From assembly GCA_039714555.1 (NCBI GenBank), contig JBDLJB010000010.1, positions 18,809 to 82,808 on the forward strand: a stretch of 64,000 nt of DNA, read 5' to 3'. This stretch comes from Namhaeicola sp039714555. GTDB lineage: Bacteria > Bacteroidota > Bacteroidia > Flavobacteriales > Flavobacteriaceae. Positions 52,303 to 60,225 of this stretch are shown here, one piece after another. Each line of letters starts with the position of its first letter. Position 1 is the first letter of the stretch. The notes under the pieces were generated by a model. That model saw only the letters and a list, made by a program, of their open reading frames with translations, was not told the origin of the DNA and ran no database searches. The position numbers were made by a program, and so were the translations under genes.

Positions 52303-53076
52303 TTAGTTAAAAATTATGATATTGGATAGTTCTTTATATTCATACAGTTCGGCTTTGATAGAACCAACCAAAACATTTGCTTTTATTTTTATAGGAATTT
52401 TATTATCATCATCCGAAAGCCATATTGTAACACTTTCGTTTTCTTTAAATATTCTTCCTACTTCAACTTGAGGTTTAATAACAATCGTTTTTACTTTTCC
52501 GAATTTAGTATTAATTATATCTTTCCCCATATATTTAAGCTCAATCTTTGTCATTTTATCATCAAAAAACATATTAATCAAAAAAATTTCATCTTGCTTT
52601 ATAGTATCAAAATTCATACTCCTTAAATAATATAGAACAGAAAGCATATCATTAACATCATTTTGAATGAAAAATGATTTCTCAGAATTATTTTTATGAT
52701 CCTTTACTAATGCCTGATTTTTTTGATAATTAAAAAATATTTCTTTATTTTTTGTGTAACCTCCTTCATCAATTTTTCGAATAAAATGTAGCGGTTGTAG
52801 TGTATTTTTATCAAAATATGTTTGGTAATTATCTTCTACACTAAAAAAGAAATCTAACATTCCAACAGTCCATCCATTTCCATCAACATGAAATATGGTT
52901 TTACCATTTTTTTCAATTTCATCAACTTGTAAAGTAGTAAAACCCGCATGCAACAAACCATATGAGATTTTATATTTTAAGAATTCTCCATCTTTAAATG
53001 GTAGCTTACTATTTTGTGAAAATGCAAAAAATGAATTCAGAAAAATAAGAAAGTAAATATTCCTGGTTTTAAACAT
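52303..53076 (-). CDS. DUF3108 family exported protein
   Basis: A 257-residue protein with a signal peptide (FLIFLNSFFAFSQ, to about residue 21) and an all-beta body. The segments FKDGEFLKYKISYGLLHAGF and NDMLSVLYYLRSMNF, and the end SVTIWLSDDDNKIPIKIKA, match the DUF3108 family. These periplasmic or outer-membrane-associated proteins have a lipoprotein-carrier-like fold, from what I recall, and no known enzyme activity. It precedes the M23 peptidase gene on the same strand, and each has its own -7 box. Confidence 0.8.
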   Translation of the reverse strand: MFKTRNIYFLIFLNSFFAFSQNSKLPFKDGEFLKYKISYGLLHAGFTTLQVDEIEKNGKTIFHVDGNGWTVGMLDFFFSVEDNYQTYFDKNTLQPLHFIRKIDEGGYTKNKEIFFNYQKNQALVKDHKNNSEKSFFIQNDVNDMLSVLYYLRSMNFDTIKQDEIFLINMFFDDKMTKIELKYMGKDIINTKFGKVKTIVIKPQVEVGRIFKENESVTIWLSDDDNKIPIKIKANVLVGSIKAELYEYKELSNIIIFN

Positions 53077-53115
53077 AAAAAAATTTGACCTATGATTAGA
53101 ATTTAATTATCAAGT

Positions 53116-53123
53116 CAAAAATA
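53116..53123 (-). promoter_or_regulatory. Candidate -7 box of the DUF3108 gene
   Basis: TATTTTTG on the minus strand fits TAnnTTTG, 39 bases above the start. The gap 53077-53209 also holds small palindromes near 53166-53189 without clear meaning. Confidence 0.35.
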
Positions 53124-53209
53124 ATATTTAATTCCTATAAAAAAGCATTAAAAAAATTTAATTCCAGATCGTAGATCTTGTTGATCAACAGTATTTGTCA
53201 AAGGAATTT

Positions 53210-53534
53210 CTATGTTTTTTCTTTAAATTCTCCCGGGGTGATACCGTAGAATTTACTAGAACATTTATTAAAATAAGAAGGACTGCTAAAACCTACTTTA
53301 TAGGATATCTCAGAAGCATTAAGATTGGTTTTTTGAATTAATTTGGCAGCTTCTTGCAGGCGGGTTTCTCTAATAAGCTGATTTACTGATTTATTGGAAA
53401 GAGATTTAACTTTTCTAAATGTTTGTGATTTACTCCAACCAATTTCAAAGGTCAAATCACTAATACCAAATTTTTCATCATCAAAATGATCTAAAATAAT
53501 ATGATTTATTTTATTTTAAAAGTGTGTCGGCCAT
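53210..53534 (-). pseudogene. Small AraC-type DNA-binding protein, interrupted by a one-base frameshift
   Basis: The C-terminal 100 residues are an intact AraC/XylS domain: GWSKSQTFRKVKSLSNKS, IRETRLQEAAKLI, ISYKVGFSSPSYFNKCSSKF and YGITPGEFKE. This frame has no ATG and is closed by TAA at 53518-53516. An ATG at 53534 opens another frame reading Met-Ala-Asp-Thr-Leu-Leu-Lys and then stops. Removing one A from the AAAA run near 53514-53517 joins the two into a 107-residue protein, MADTLLNKINHIILDHF..., which reads like the compact AraC regulators of Bacteroidota. So this is a frameshifted gene, a sequencing error in an A-run, or a +1 recoding site. Without the shift, translation would need a TTG start at 53455. 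Confidence 0.7.
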
Positions 53535-53538
53535 TTAA

Positions 53539-53546
53539 CAAAAATA
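53539..53546 (-). promoter_or_regulatory. Candidate -7 box of the small AraC-type gene
   Basis: TATTTTTG on the minus strand fits TAnnTTTG but ends only 4 bases above the ATG at 53534, so use of this promoter would give a leaderless mRNA. The gap to dsbD is short and AT-rich. Confidence 0.25.
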
Positions 53547-53610
53547 ATAACTAAAATTACGAATTTTTATTAATTATTACCCAATTCCTGTTTTTAGATA
53601 AGCCTAAAAA

Positions 53611-55653
53611 TTATTTTTTGTAAATAGAAATGCCTTCATTCAACCAAGCTAAATACTCTTCAATATCAGGATTATACGCCATGTGCTCATTTAAATTATT
53701 GCCATCATGATCTAATAAAACATAATAAGGTTGTGCGTTGGCTTTGTATTTTTTAATTTGGAACTCACTCCATTTTTTACCAATTGCTGTAACTCTTTTA
53801 CCCGTAATTTCTGAAGTATATTGTTCGTTTTCTGGTAAATCTCTTTTATCATCAACATACAAAGAAATTAGAACAATTTTCTTTTTAAGAATTTGAAGTA
53901 CACTTGGGTCAGACCAAACTCTTTCTTCCATTTTACGACAATTCACACAAGCATGGCCAGTAAAATCTAACATTACAGGTAAACCTATTTTTTTAGCATA
54001 AGCCATTCCTTTATCATAATCTTCAAAAGCAATAATATCATGTGGGCCTAATTTAGCACCTTCCGGTATTTCATTTGACAAGTTACTTCCGGCACCTAAT
54101 TTGGTATAACCTACTCCGTATGGTGCTTCACTATAATGCATTGGTGGTGGGAAACCGCTTATTAATTTTAAAGGTGCTCCCCAAAGACCAGGAACCATGT
54201 ATATGGTAAAAGCCAAAACAATCAAACCTAAACTTAATCTACCTACTGAAATAAATGGCAGATCAGAATCATGAGGTAGTTTTATTTTACCAAATAGATA
54301 TAATGCTAGTATTCCAAATATGGTAATCCAAATAGCGATAAAGACTTCTCTTTCTAACCAGTGTCCTTGAAGAACTAAATCTGCATTAGATAAGAATTTA
54401 AAAGCCAAAGCCAATTCTAAAAATCCTAAAACCACTTTAACCGTATTTAACCATCCACCTGACTTGGGTAGTGAATTCATCCAACCCGGAAAAGCTGCAA
54501 ATAATGCAAATGGCAAAGCTATAGCTAATGAAAATCCAAACATACTTATTACAGGTGCAATTCCGCCTTGAGCAGCGGCAGCAACCAATGCTGTTCCTAC
54601 AATAGGGCCAGTACATGAAAAAGACACAATTGCCAAAGCGAGCGCCATAAAGAAAATCCCAATCAAACCTCCTCTATCGGCTTGAGCATCTACTTTAGTC
54701 CCCCAACTACTTGGTAATGTTATTTCAAAAGCTCCTAAAAATGAAATGGCAAATACTATTAATAGTAAAAAGAAAATTATATTAAACCAAACGTTGGTAG
54801 AAAGTGCATTTAGTGAATCGGCACCAAAAATTGCAGTGATTACTGTTCCTAATAATACGTATAGTATTACAATTGAAACTCCATAAATAATTGCATTTCT
54901 AATACCAGCTGCTTTATTTTTACTTTGTTTGGTAAAAAAACTTACCGTCATTGGTATCATAGGGAATACACAAGGCGTTAATAAAGCGGCAAAGCCTGCA
55001 AAAAAACTAAGAATAAAAAGTGTCCATAAACTTTTATTTTTCTTCTTTTTTTCTCTTGATTTTAACTTTTCTTCTGAAGTGATCGATTCAGATTTTGAAG
55101 TTTCTGATTTCTCGGAAATGACAGTTGTTTCAATTTTATCTTTTGCAATTGTATTTTGAAGGAAACTTTTATCTTCTGTCTTCGGTTTTACATCTACAGG
55201 CTTAATTTCAAAATTTATATCAACTTCTGTAGGAGGTAAACAACTGGTATCATCACATACCATAAATTCTAAGACACCTTTGATGTTTATTTGATTTTCG
55301 GATAAAATTTTGACCCGTTGTTTAAAAACAGCATTCTCTTCAAAGTATTTGATATCCATTTCAAAAACATCATCATATGATTCATGCCCTTCTCCTTCAG
55401 TAGTTTTTCCTATTAATTCAAAATCTTTTTGTGCTTCTTCAAATTTAAAAGATGTTGCTATTGGCCCGTCTTCAGGTACTTTTTGGGAGTATAAATGCCA
55501 ACCATCATCAATATTTGCAGTTATTACCAGATCAAATTCATTATCTGATATTTTTTCAACTGAGGTACTCCATTTTACCGGATCATATATTTGAGCAGTT
55601 GTATTGAAAGTAAATGCAATAATTAAACTAAATACAGCTATAAATCTCTTCAT
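53611..55653 (-). CDS. dsbD: Thiol:disulfide interchange protein DsbD
   Basis: A 680-residue inner-membrane protein that carries electrons from cytoplasmic thioredoxin to periplasmic disulfide reductases. It has a signal peptide (to about 20), an N-terminal immunoglobulin-like domain (about 25-155, with MVCDDTSCLPPTEVD holding its Cys pair), and a charged linker. The eight-helix core has LLTPCVFPMIPMTVSFF and SFSCTGPIVGT, whose two Cys form the membrane redox pair. The C-terminal thioredoxin domain has CVNC at 569-572. It overlaps the tilS stop region by 4 bases, so the two genes are translationally coupled. All redox cysteines are present. Confidence 0.95.
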   Translation of the reverse strand: MKRFIAVFSLIIAFTFNTTAQIYDPVKWSTSVEKISDNEFDLVITANIDDGWHLYSQKVPEDGPIATSFKFEEAQKDFELIGKTTEGEGHESYDDVFEMDIKYFEENAVFKQRVKILSENQINIKGVLEFMVCDDTSCLPPTEVDINFEIKPVDVKPKTEDKSFLQNTIAKDKIETTVISEKSETSKSESITSEEKLKSREKKKKNKSLWTLFILSFFAGFAALLTPCVFPMIPMTVSFFTKQSKNKAAGIRNAIIYGVSIVILYVLLGTVITAIFGADSLNALSTNVWFNIIFFLLLIVFAISFLGAFEITLPSSWGTKVDAQADRGGLIGIFFMALALAIVSFSCTGPIVGTALVAAAAQGGIAPVISMFGFSLAIALPFALFAAFPGWMNSLPKSGGWLNTVKVVLGFLELALAFKFLSNADLVLQGHWLEREVFIAIWITIFGILALYLFGKIKLPHDSDLPFISVGRLSLGLIVLAFTIYMVPGLWGAPLKLISGFPPPMHYSEAPYGVGYTKLGAGSNLSNEIPEGAKLGPHDIIAFEDYDKGMAYAKKIGLPVMLDFTGHACVNCRKMEERVWSDPSVLQILKKKIVLISLYVDDKRDLPENEQYTSEITGKRVTAIGKKWSEFQIKKYKANAQPYYVLLDHDGNNLNEHMAYNPDIEEYLAWLNEGISIYKK

Positions 55654-56993
55654 TTTTCTATTTCAAATTTTAAAATTGTTTTTGTATCATCGGTAATTTT
55701 ATAACGATTGTCCAATCGATAATTTATTACCCAAATAATTTCTTTAAGGGAGCAAAGTAACCAAATATTTTCTTTTTCTAAAACAGAAAATTTCTCATCT
55801 TTAAAATATTTGCTTAATTTTTTTTTACCCGGCATCCCAAATGGGTAAAAATAGTCGCCTTTTTCCCACTTTCTTACAGTTAAAGGGAACTGTAATTTAT
55901 CTTTATCAACAAAAATAATATGATTTGTGTCATTTATTAAATATTCTTCCTTCTTAAATACTTCATTATTAATTTCTTCTATTTTTATTTTAAGACCATT
56001 GAATACTATGTCTTTTTGTTTATCAGATATTTTAAATAATTCAGGATCATCAATTTGGTTTGAAATTTCACTCAACAGTAAATGATCTCTGTCTTTAACT
56101 AAACGATGGTTTTTAGAAAATATTTGTTTTCCGGATTGCGCTGATAATAAATCATAAATATCATCCCATTCTGTAAATTTGTAATCTTTTAAAATTTCAT
56201 ACAAATAAGCTTTGGGGTTATTTAACGACTTAATTTTATGAATATCTAATTGAGTGACTTTTTCTTTATTTATATATTTAATTTCCTTTTCAACCTTATT
56301 AATTCTATCAAAAACAATCGATTTAGTGCCTTTTAAATTTTCAATTGTTTGTAAAAAAGAAGTGAGTAAATTTGGATTGAGCTGTTTTAAAACAGGAATG
56401 ACTTCGTGACGTAATTTATTTCGAAAATATTTTATTTCGGCATTGGTTTTGTCTTCTCTCCACTTTAAATTTTGTTCCTTGGCATAAATAATGATCTCAT
56501 TTCGTGAAAAAGGTAACAATGGACGAATTTTTTTATCATTAATTGCCGGAATTCCTGTTAATCCTTCCAAACCTGTTCCACGTGTAAAATTGATTAAAAA
56601 AGTTTCTAGATCATCATCTGCATGATGGGCTGTTAGTAAATAATCAAAATGTTTTTTTTGTATCAGTTCATCAAACCATTCATACCGTAGATCACGCGCT
56701 GCCATTTGAATAGAAATATTTTTTTTATTTGCGTATACTTCTGTATCAAAATGTTTTACAAAACACTCTTGTGGAATTTTCTTTGCTAAGTTTTTAACAA
56801 ATTCTTCATCTTTATCTGATTCACTTCCGCGTAAGCGAAAATTGCAGTGAGCGATAGAAAATGAATATTGGCTTTTGTTTAAAAGATCACATAAAACAAC
56901 ACTATCAATACCGCCGGAAACAGCTATTAATAATTTTTTTTCCTTTAAAAAAGAAAAGTTTTTTTGAATATGTTGTTGAAACTCCTGTAACAA
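55650..56993 (-). CDS. tilS: tRNA(Ile)-lysidine synthase
   Basis: A 447-residue ATP-dependent enzyme that changes C34 of the AUA-reading tRNA-Ile to lysidine, which is essential for decoding AUA. The PP-loop SGGIDSVVLCDLL at 26-38 is preceded by the usual KEKKLLIAV. AARDLRYEWF and LLTAHHADDDLETFLINFTRG with GLEGLTGIPA follow, and the C-terminal domain includes RKWEKGDYFYPFGMPGKKKL. Length is normal. It is the first gene of a tilS-dsbD pair and has the best -7 box in the window. AUA codons are frequent in this AT-rich genome, so the enzyme must be in steady demand. Confidence 0.95.
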   Translation of the reverse strand: MLQEFQQHIQKNFSFLKEKKLLIAVSGGIDSVVLCDLLNKSQYSFSIAHCNFRLRGSESDKDEEFVKNLAKKIPQECFVKHFDTEVYANKKNISIQMAARDLRYEWFDELIQKKHFDYLLTAHHADDDLETFLINFTRGTGLEGLTGIPAINDKKIRPLLPFSRNEIIIYAKEQNLKWREDKTNAEIKYFRNKLRHEVIPVLKQLNPNLLTSFLQTIENLKGTKSIVFDRINKVEKEIKYINKEKVTQLDIHKIKSLNNPKAYLYEILKDYKFTEWDDIYDLLSAQSGKQIFSKNHRLVKDRDHLLLSEISNQIDDPELFKISDKQKDIVFNGLKIKIEEINNEVFKKEEYLINDTNHIIFVDKDKLQFPLTVRKWEKGDYFYPFGMPGKKKLSKYFKDEKFSVLEKENIWLLCSLKEIIWVINYRLDNRYKITDDTKTILKFEIEK

Positions 56994-57022
56994 GATGTGT
57001 GTTTTTATTGAATTTTAAAATG

Positions 57023-57030
57023 CAAAGGTA
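57023..57030 (-). promoter_or_regulatory. Candidate -7 box of the tilS-dsbD operon
   Basis: TACCTTTG on the minus strand is a perfect TAnnTTTG box of the form most common in Flavobacteriia, 29 bases above the tilS ATG in the 65-base gap. No TTG is seen at the -33 position. Confidence 0.5.
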
Positions 57031-57058
57031 CATTATTAAGAATATTAGTATAAAAAAA

Positions 57059-59506
57059 TTAAAAGCTCGCCAATATTGAAAAAGAAAAATTTCTTCCCGG
57101 AGCACTAATAGCAGAGGCAAATTCTTTATAATGCTGATCAAAAATATTATCAACCGAAAATAAAAAATTAATGTTTTTGGTAATTTTATAACTTGAATAG
57201 AAATTTATTGTGCTCCATGACGGGCTTCCGTAATACGTCTCTCTATCTACAATATAAGGTGTTTCCTCAACATTATCAATTCCCTCTTCAATATTGTAAT
57301 CCTCAACCCTTTTTCTACCATTTAATTTTAAATTTAATCCGGATTCAAATTTATTTTTTGCGTAATTAATTTCAAATCTTCCAAAAACCGGAGGAATTGA
57401 AGAAAGCGATTCTTTAGTATCATAAGTGTTTCCGTTGGTTGCTGTAATTGTTCCTAAGGCATTAAATGATTTTGTTAAATTTGCTTTAAAAAGAAATGTA
57501 CCTCCGGCAATATATGCTGATTTTTTATTAACATTTGCAACCAAATCAACTTCTTCACCATCATAAATCAGTGTAGAATTTCCGTTTAGAATAAAAGGTG
57601 ACCTGTAAATATAATTATCCAATAAAGTATAATAGGTTGTAAAACTCATTAAATAGTTTTTATTTTTAAAATACTTTAAAATACCTAATTCGGCATTATA
57701 GGCAAATTCAGGTTTTAGATTAACATTTGGAACAGTCAATACCCCCCTTTTTTCTCTAACTTTACCAATATCATCAATATTAGGAGAACGAAAACCGGAA
57801 GATAATACGCTGTTTATTTGCCAATCTTTACTAGGTTTATAAGCATAGCCAATCGTTAATGTTACCGAAGTATTTTTTAAGTGAATATCACTATCAGGGA
57901 GCGTTATATAAGTTTTATCAATCCATTTGGCATTTAAAATTGTATTGGTTAGTCTAATACCGGTATTAAGTGTAGATTTTCTTGAAACATCTTGTCGATA
58001 ATCCAAATAAACTGCCGAGCTTAAATAATCACTTCCTCCATCCGGATAACGAGTTTGAACAACATAAGTATCTGAAATTCCTATGATATCATTTCCATTA
58101 ACATCTAAAACCTCTCCTTTTGAATTAGATTTTACAGAGTTATAAGCAACTTCAAATCCATATCCAAAATTTCTTTCTTTTCTTAAAGGCACTGTAAAAT
58201 CACCATTCAAACTATATACCTTCACATTTTCAAACAGTGATGAACGATTTAAACTTTCAAATTTCCTATCTATTCTCGATTCATCAATATCTTGATAGGC
58301 TAAAGTAATTGTTCCTTCATTTAACCAATTTGTATTGGGTTTTATTTTTAACTGAGTAGATAATAGCAAACGGTTTTGAGGCCCGTAATACCATTCGGCA
58401 TATTTTAATTTCCCTTCGTTTAATTCTGTGAGTTTATCAAATCGAGGGATATTAGAAGATGTACTATATTGCATATTAAACATCAACTCTGTCTTTTTAT
58501 TCAAAGGGATAAATACTTTTTGTAAAAAATCTAATTGGTTATATCCAATATTTTTTTGATTTTCCGGATCGGTATTTTCTATCGGATAAGGGTTGTAAAA
58601 ACTATCTGTATTATTTGAATAAAAATACTGTTTTCCCCAATCATCAAAACCGTGTTTTCTAAACTTCCCCATTTTTAAATCTCCAAATTCACTATAGGTA
58701 AGAGCGGTAAAAGTTGCCCATTTTTTAAATTGCAATTCTATTCCACCGTGAAGAGAAACTTCATTATTTACAGTGCTATAACGCGATAAAAGATCAGTAT
58801 TTATATGGGTTTTATCATTTGTGTTTGGTTTACGGGTATAATAATGAATAACTCCTCCTAATGCATCAGAGCCATAAATTACTGAAGATGGGCCGAAAAT
58901 TACTTCAGTTCTATCCAACAAATTTGGTGATACTGTTATTGCATTTTGTAAATGACCTTTACGGTAAATAGCGTTGTTCATTCTTACACCGTCAACAACT
59001 AATAATACACGATTTGCTTCCATACCCCTTAAAACAGGGCTACCACCACCAAATTGTGTTTTTTGCACTTTAACACCCGGTATATTTGAAAGCATATCTG
59101 CAGATGTTTGTGGCGTAGAACGTTGAATATCTTTAATTGAAAATACAGCAACTTCTTCTGCAATACGAGTTCTGCTTTCTTCACTTTTAGTAGCAGATAA
59201 AAATACTTCTTCTAAGATTTCAGATTTATTTAAAAGAAATATTTTATTGTCATTATCGATAATTTGTTTTTTCAATACTTCCAACTCTACATAAGTAACA
59301 TGTGTTATCGTTAAAATATCCATCATAGAGAAACTAGATAGATCAACCATACCATTTTTATCAGAAATAACTCTTATACTGTTATCTTCATTAGAAATGG
59401 ACACGTTATAAATTGGAAATTGTGAATCTTTGTCTAAAACAGTACAGTTTTGTGCAAAAGAAAAGTGCCCTAAAAGGACAATAAAAAACAAAATAACAAT
59501 TCTCAT
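57059..59506 (-). CDS. TonB-dependent receptor, haem/haemoglobin-receptor-like plug
   Basis: An 815-residue outer-membrane receptor. The signal peptide ends near residue 18 (GHFSFAQ). A short carboxypeptidase-like domain (about 20-90) is followed by the plug with QTSADMLSNIPGVKVQKTQF, SPVLRGMEANRVLLVVDGVR and MNNAIYRKGHLQNAITVS. The barrel ends in FSFSILASF with the required terminal Phe. The plug pattern is like receptors of the HmuR/haemoglobin type, but the His residues that would confirm haem binding were not assigned, so the ligand is a guess. Its start touches the recO stop with no gap, so it is in the porZ-recO transcript. Confidence 0.9.
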   Translation of the reverse strand: MRIVILFFIVLLGHFSFAQNCTVLDKDSQFPIYNVSISNEDNSIRVISDKNGMVDLSSFSMMDILTITHVTYVELEVLKKQIIDNDNKIFLLNKSEILEEVFLSATKSEESRTRIAEEVAVFSIKDIQRSTPQTSADMLSNIPGVKVQKTQFGGGSPVLRGMEANRVLLVVDGVRMNNAIYRKGHLQNAITVSPNLLDRTEVIFGPSSVIYGSDALGGVIHYYTRKPNTNDKTHINTDLLSRYSTVNNEVSLHGGIELQFKKWATFTALTYSEFGDLKMGKFRKHGFDDWGKQYFYSNNTDSFYNPYPIENTDPENQKNIGYNQLDFLQKVFIPLNKKTELMFNMQYSTSSNIPRFDKLTELNEGKLKYAEWYYGPQNRLLLSTQLKIKPNTNWLNEGTITLAYQDIDESRIDRKFESLNRSSLFENVKVYSLNGDFTVPLRKERNFGYGFEVAYNSVKSNSKGEVLDVNGNDIIGISDTYVVQTRYPDGGSDYLSSAVYLDYRQDVSRKSTLNTGIRLTNTILNAKWIDKTYITLPDSDIHLKNTSVTLTIGYAYKPSKDWQINSVLSSGFRSPNIDDIGKVREKRGVLTVPNVNLKPEFAYNAELGILKYFKNKNYLMSFTTYYTLLDNYIYRSPFILNGNSTLIYDGEEVDLVANVNKKSAYIAGGTFLFKANLTKSFNALGTITATNGNTYDTKESLSSIPPVFGRFEINYAKNKFESGLNLKLNGRKRVEDYNIEEGIDNVEETPYIVDRETYYGSPSWSTINFYSSYKITKNINFLFSVDNIFDQHYKEFASAISAPGRNFSFSILASF

Positions 59507-60223
59507 TTATTTGTATATTTCTTTTAGGATTAACAATGATTTTGGTCTTTTAAATCCCGGCAAATGTAATTCATAATAGGAAACCAAAAACTCCAAAATC
59601 ATTTGTCTTGATCTTGCATTGAATTTCAATTTTTCTAATACATCAAAATTTGTGCCGATTAAGGTTTTAAAGGCATTTAAATTTTCACCAAATAAATAAT
59701 TTTGTTCGGGTTTTGAATTAGAAAATTGCCCTTCCTGTAAATTAAAATAATTTGATTCTTTATTTTTAATTTTTGGATAAAACCCTAAATGTTTAGTTAA
59801 ATTCAGTAAAAATAACAGATGAAAATTTGTAGTGTGATCATGTGTATCCAGCCACTTTAGTGTAGTACTTATATAGTCAAAAAGAGCTGGATTTTTATCT
59901 TCTTCACAAATAGCGCTCGATAATACTTCCGATAAAAAAATTACTATGGTTTGCTTAATTATATTATTTGGAATTGAAGTGTAGATATAAGAAGTTCTTG
60001 CTTCGCGAATTGAGTTTAAATTACCTTTATTGTTGTGATTTGCCGTAATATCTAATAATGTTAATGGTTGAAAATAACCCACTTTTAGTTTATTGCTCTT
60101 AGATCTGAATATTCGTTTTAGGATATATGTTTTTATGCCAACATCTGTATAACATTTCACTATTAAATCAGCTTCGCCATATTTAATTGAAGTCAATACA
60201 ATTGCTTTAGTGTTTACGAGCAT
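59507..60223 (-). CDS. recO: DNA repair protein RecO
   Basis: A 238-residue protein that loads RecA at gaps together with RecR and anneals single strands. The N-terminal OB-fold is clear: NTKAIVLTSIKYGEADLIVK and YFQPLTLLDITANH. A helical middle (about 80-200) follows. The four-Cys zinc site of some RecO proteins is absent, as in many Bacteroidota. It lies 2 bases after porZ and directly before the TonB receptor gene. The neighbourhood porZ-recO is one I recall as recurrent in this phylum. Confidence 0.93.
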   Translation of the reverse strand: MLVNTKAIVLTSIKYGEADLIVKCYTDVGIKTYILKRIFRSKSNKLKVGYFQPLTLLDITANHNNKGNLNSIREARTSYIYTSIPNNIIKQTIVIFLSEVLSSAICEEDKNPALFDYISTTLKWLDTHDHTTNFHLLFLLNLTKHLGFYPKIKNKESNYFNLQEGQFSNSKPEQNYLFGENLNAFKTLIGTNFDVLEKLKFNARSRQMILEFLVSYYELHLPGFKRPKSLLILKEIYK

Positions 60224-60225
60224 TA

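Noticed and set aside
53166..53189. Palindromes AGATCGTAGATCT and GTTGATCAAC after the AraC-type gene
   Set aside because: They are short, have no T-run and no partner site near a promoter; neither a terminator nor an operator can be supported.
53354..53368. The 13-mer GAAACCCGCCTGC shared by the acyl-CoA dehydrogenase insertion and the AraC-type gene (reverse strand)
   Set aside because: In the AraC gene it encodes residues expected at that position (Arg-Glu-x-Arg-Leu) with no length change and no inverted repeat, so shared bases are probably chance.
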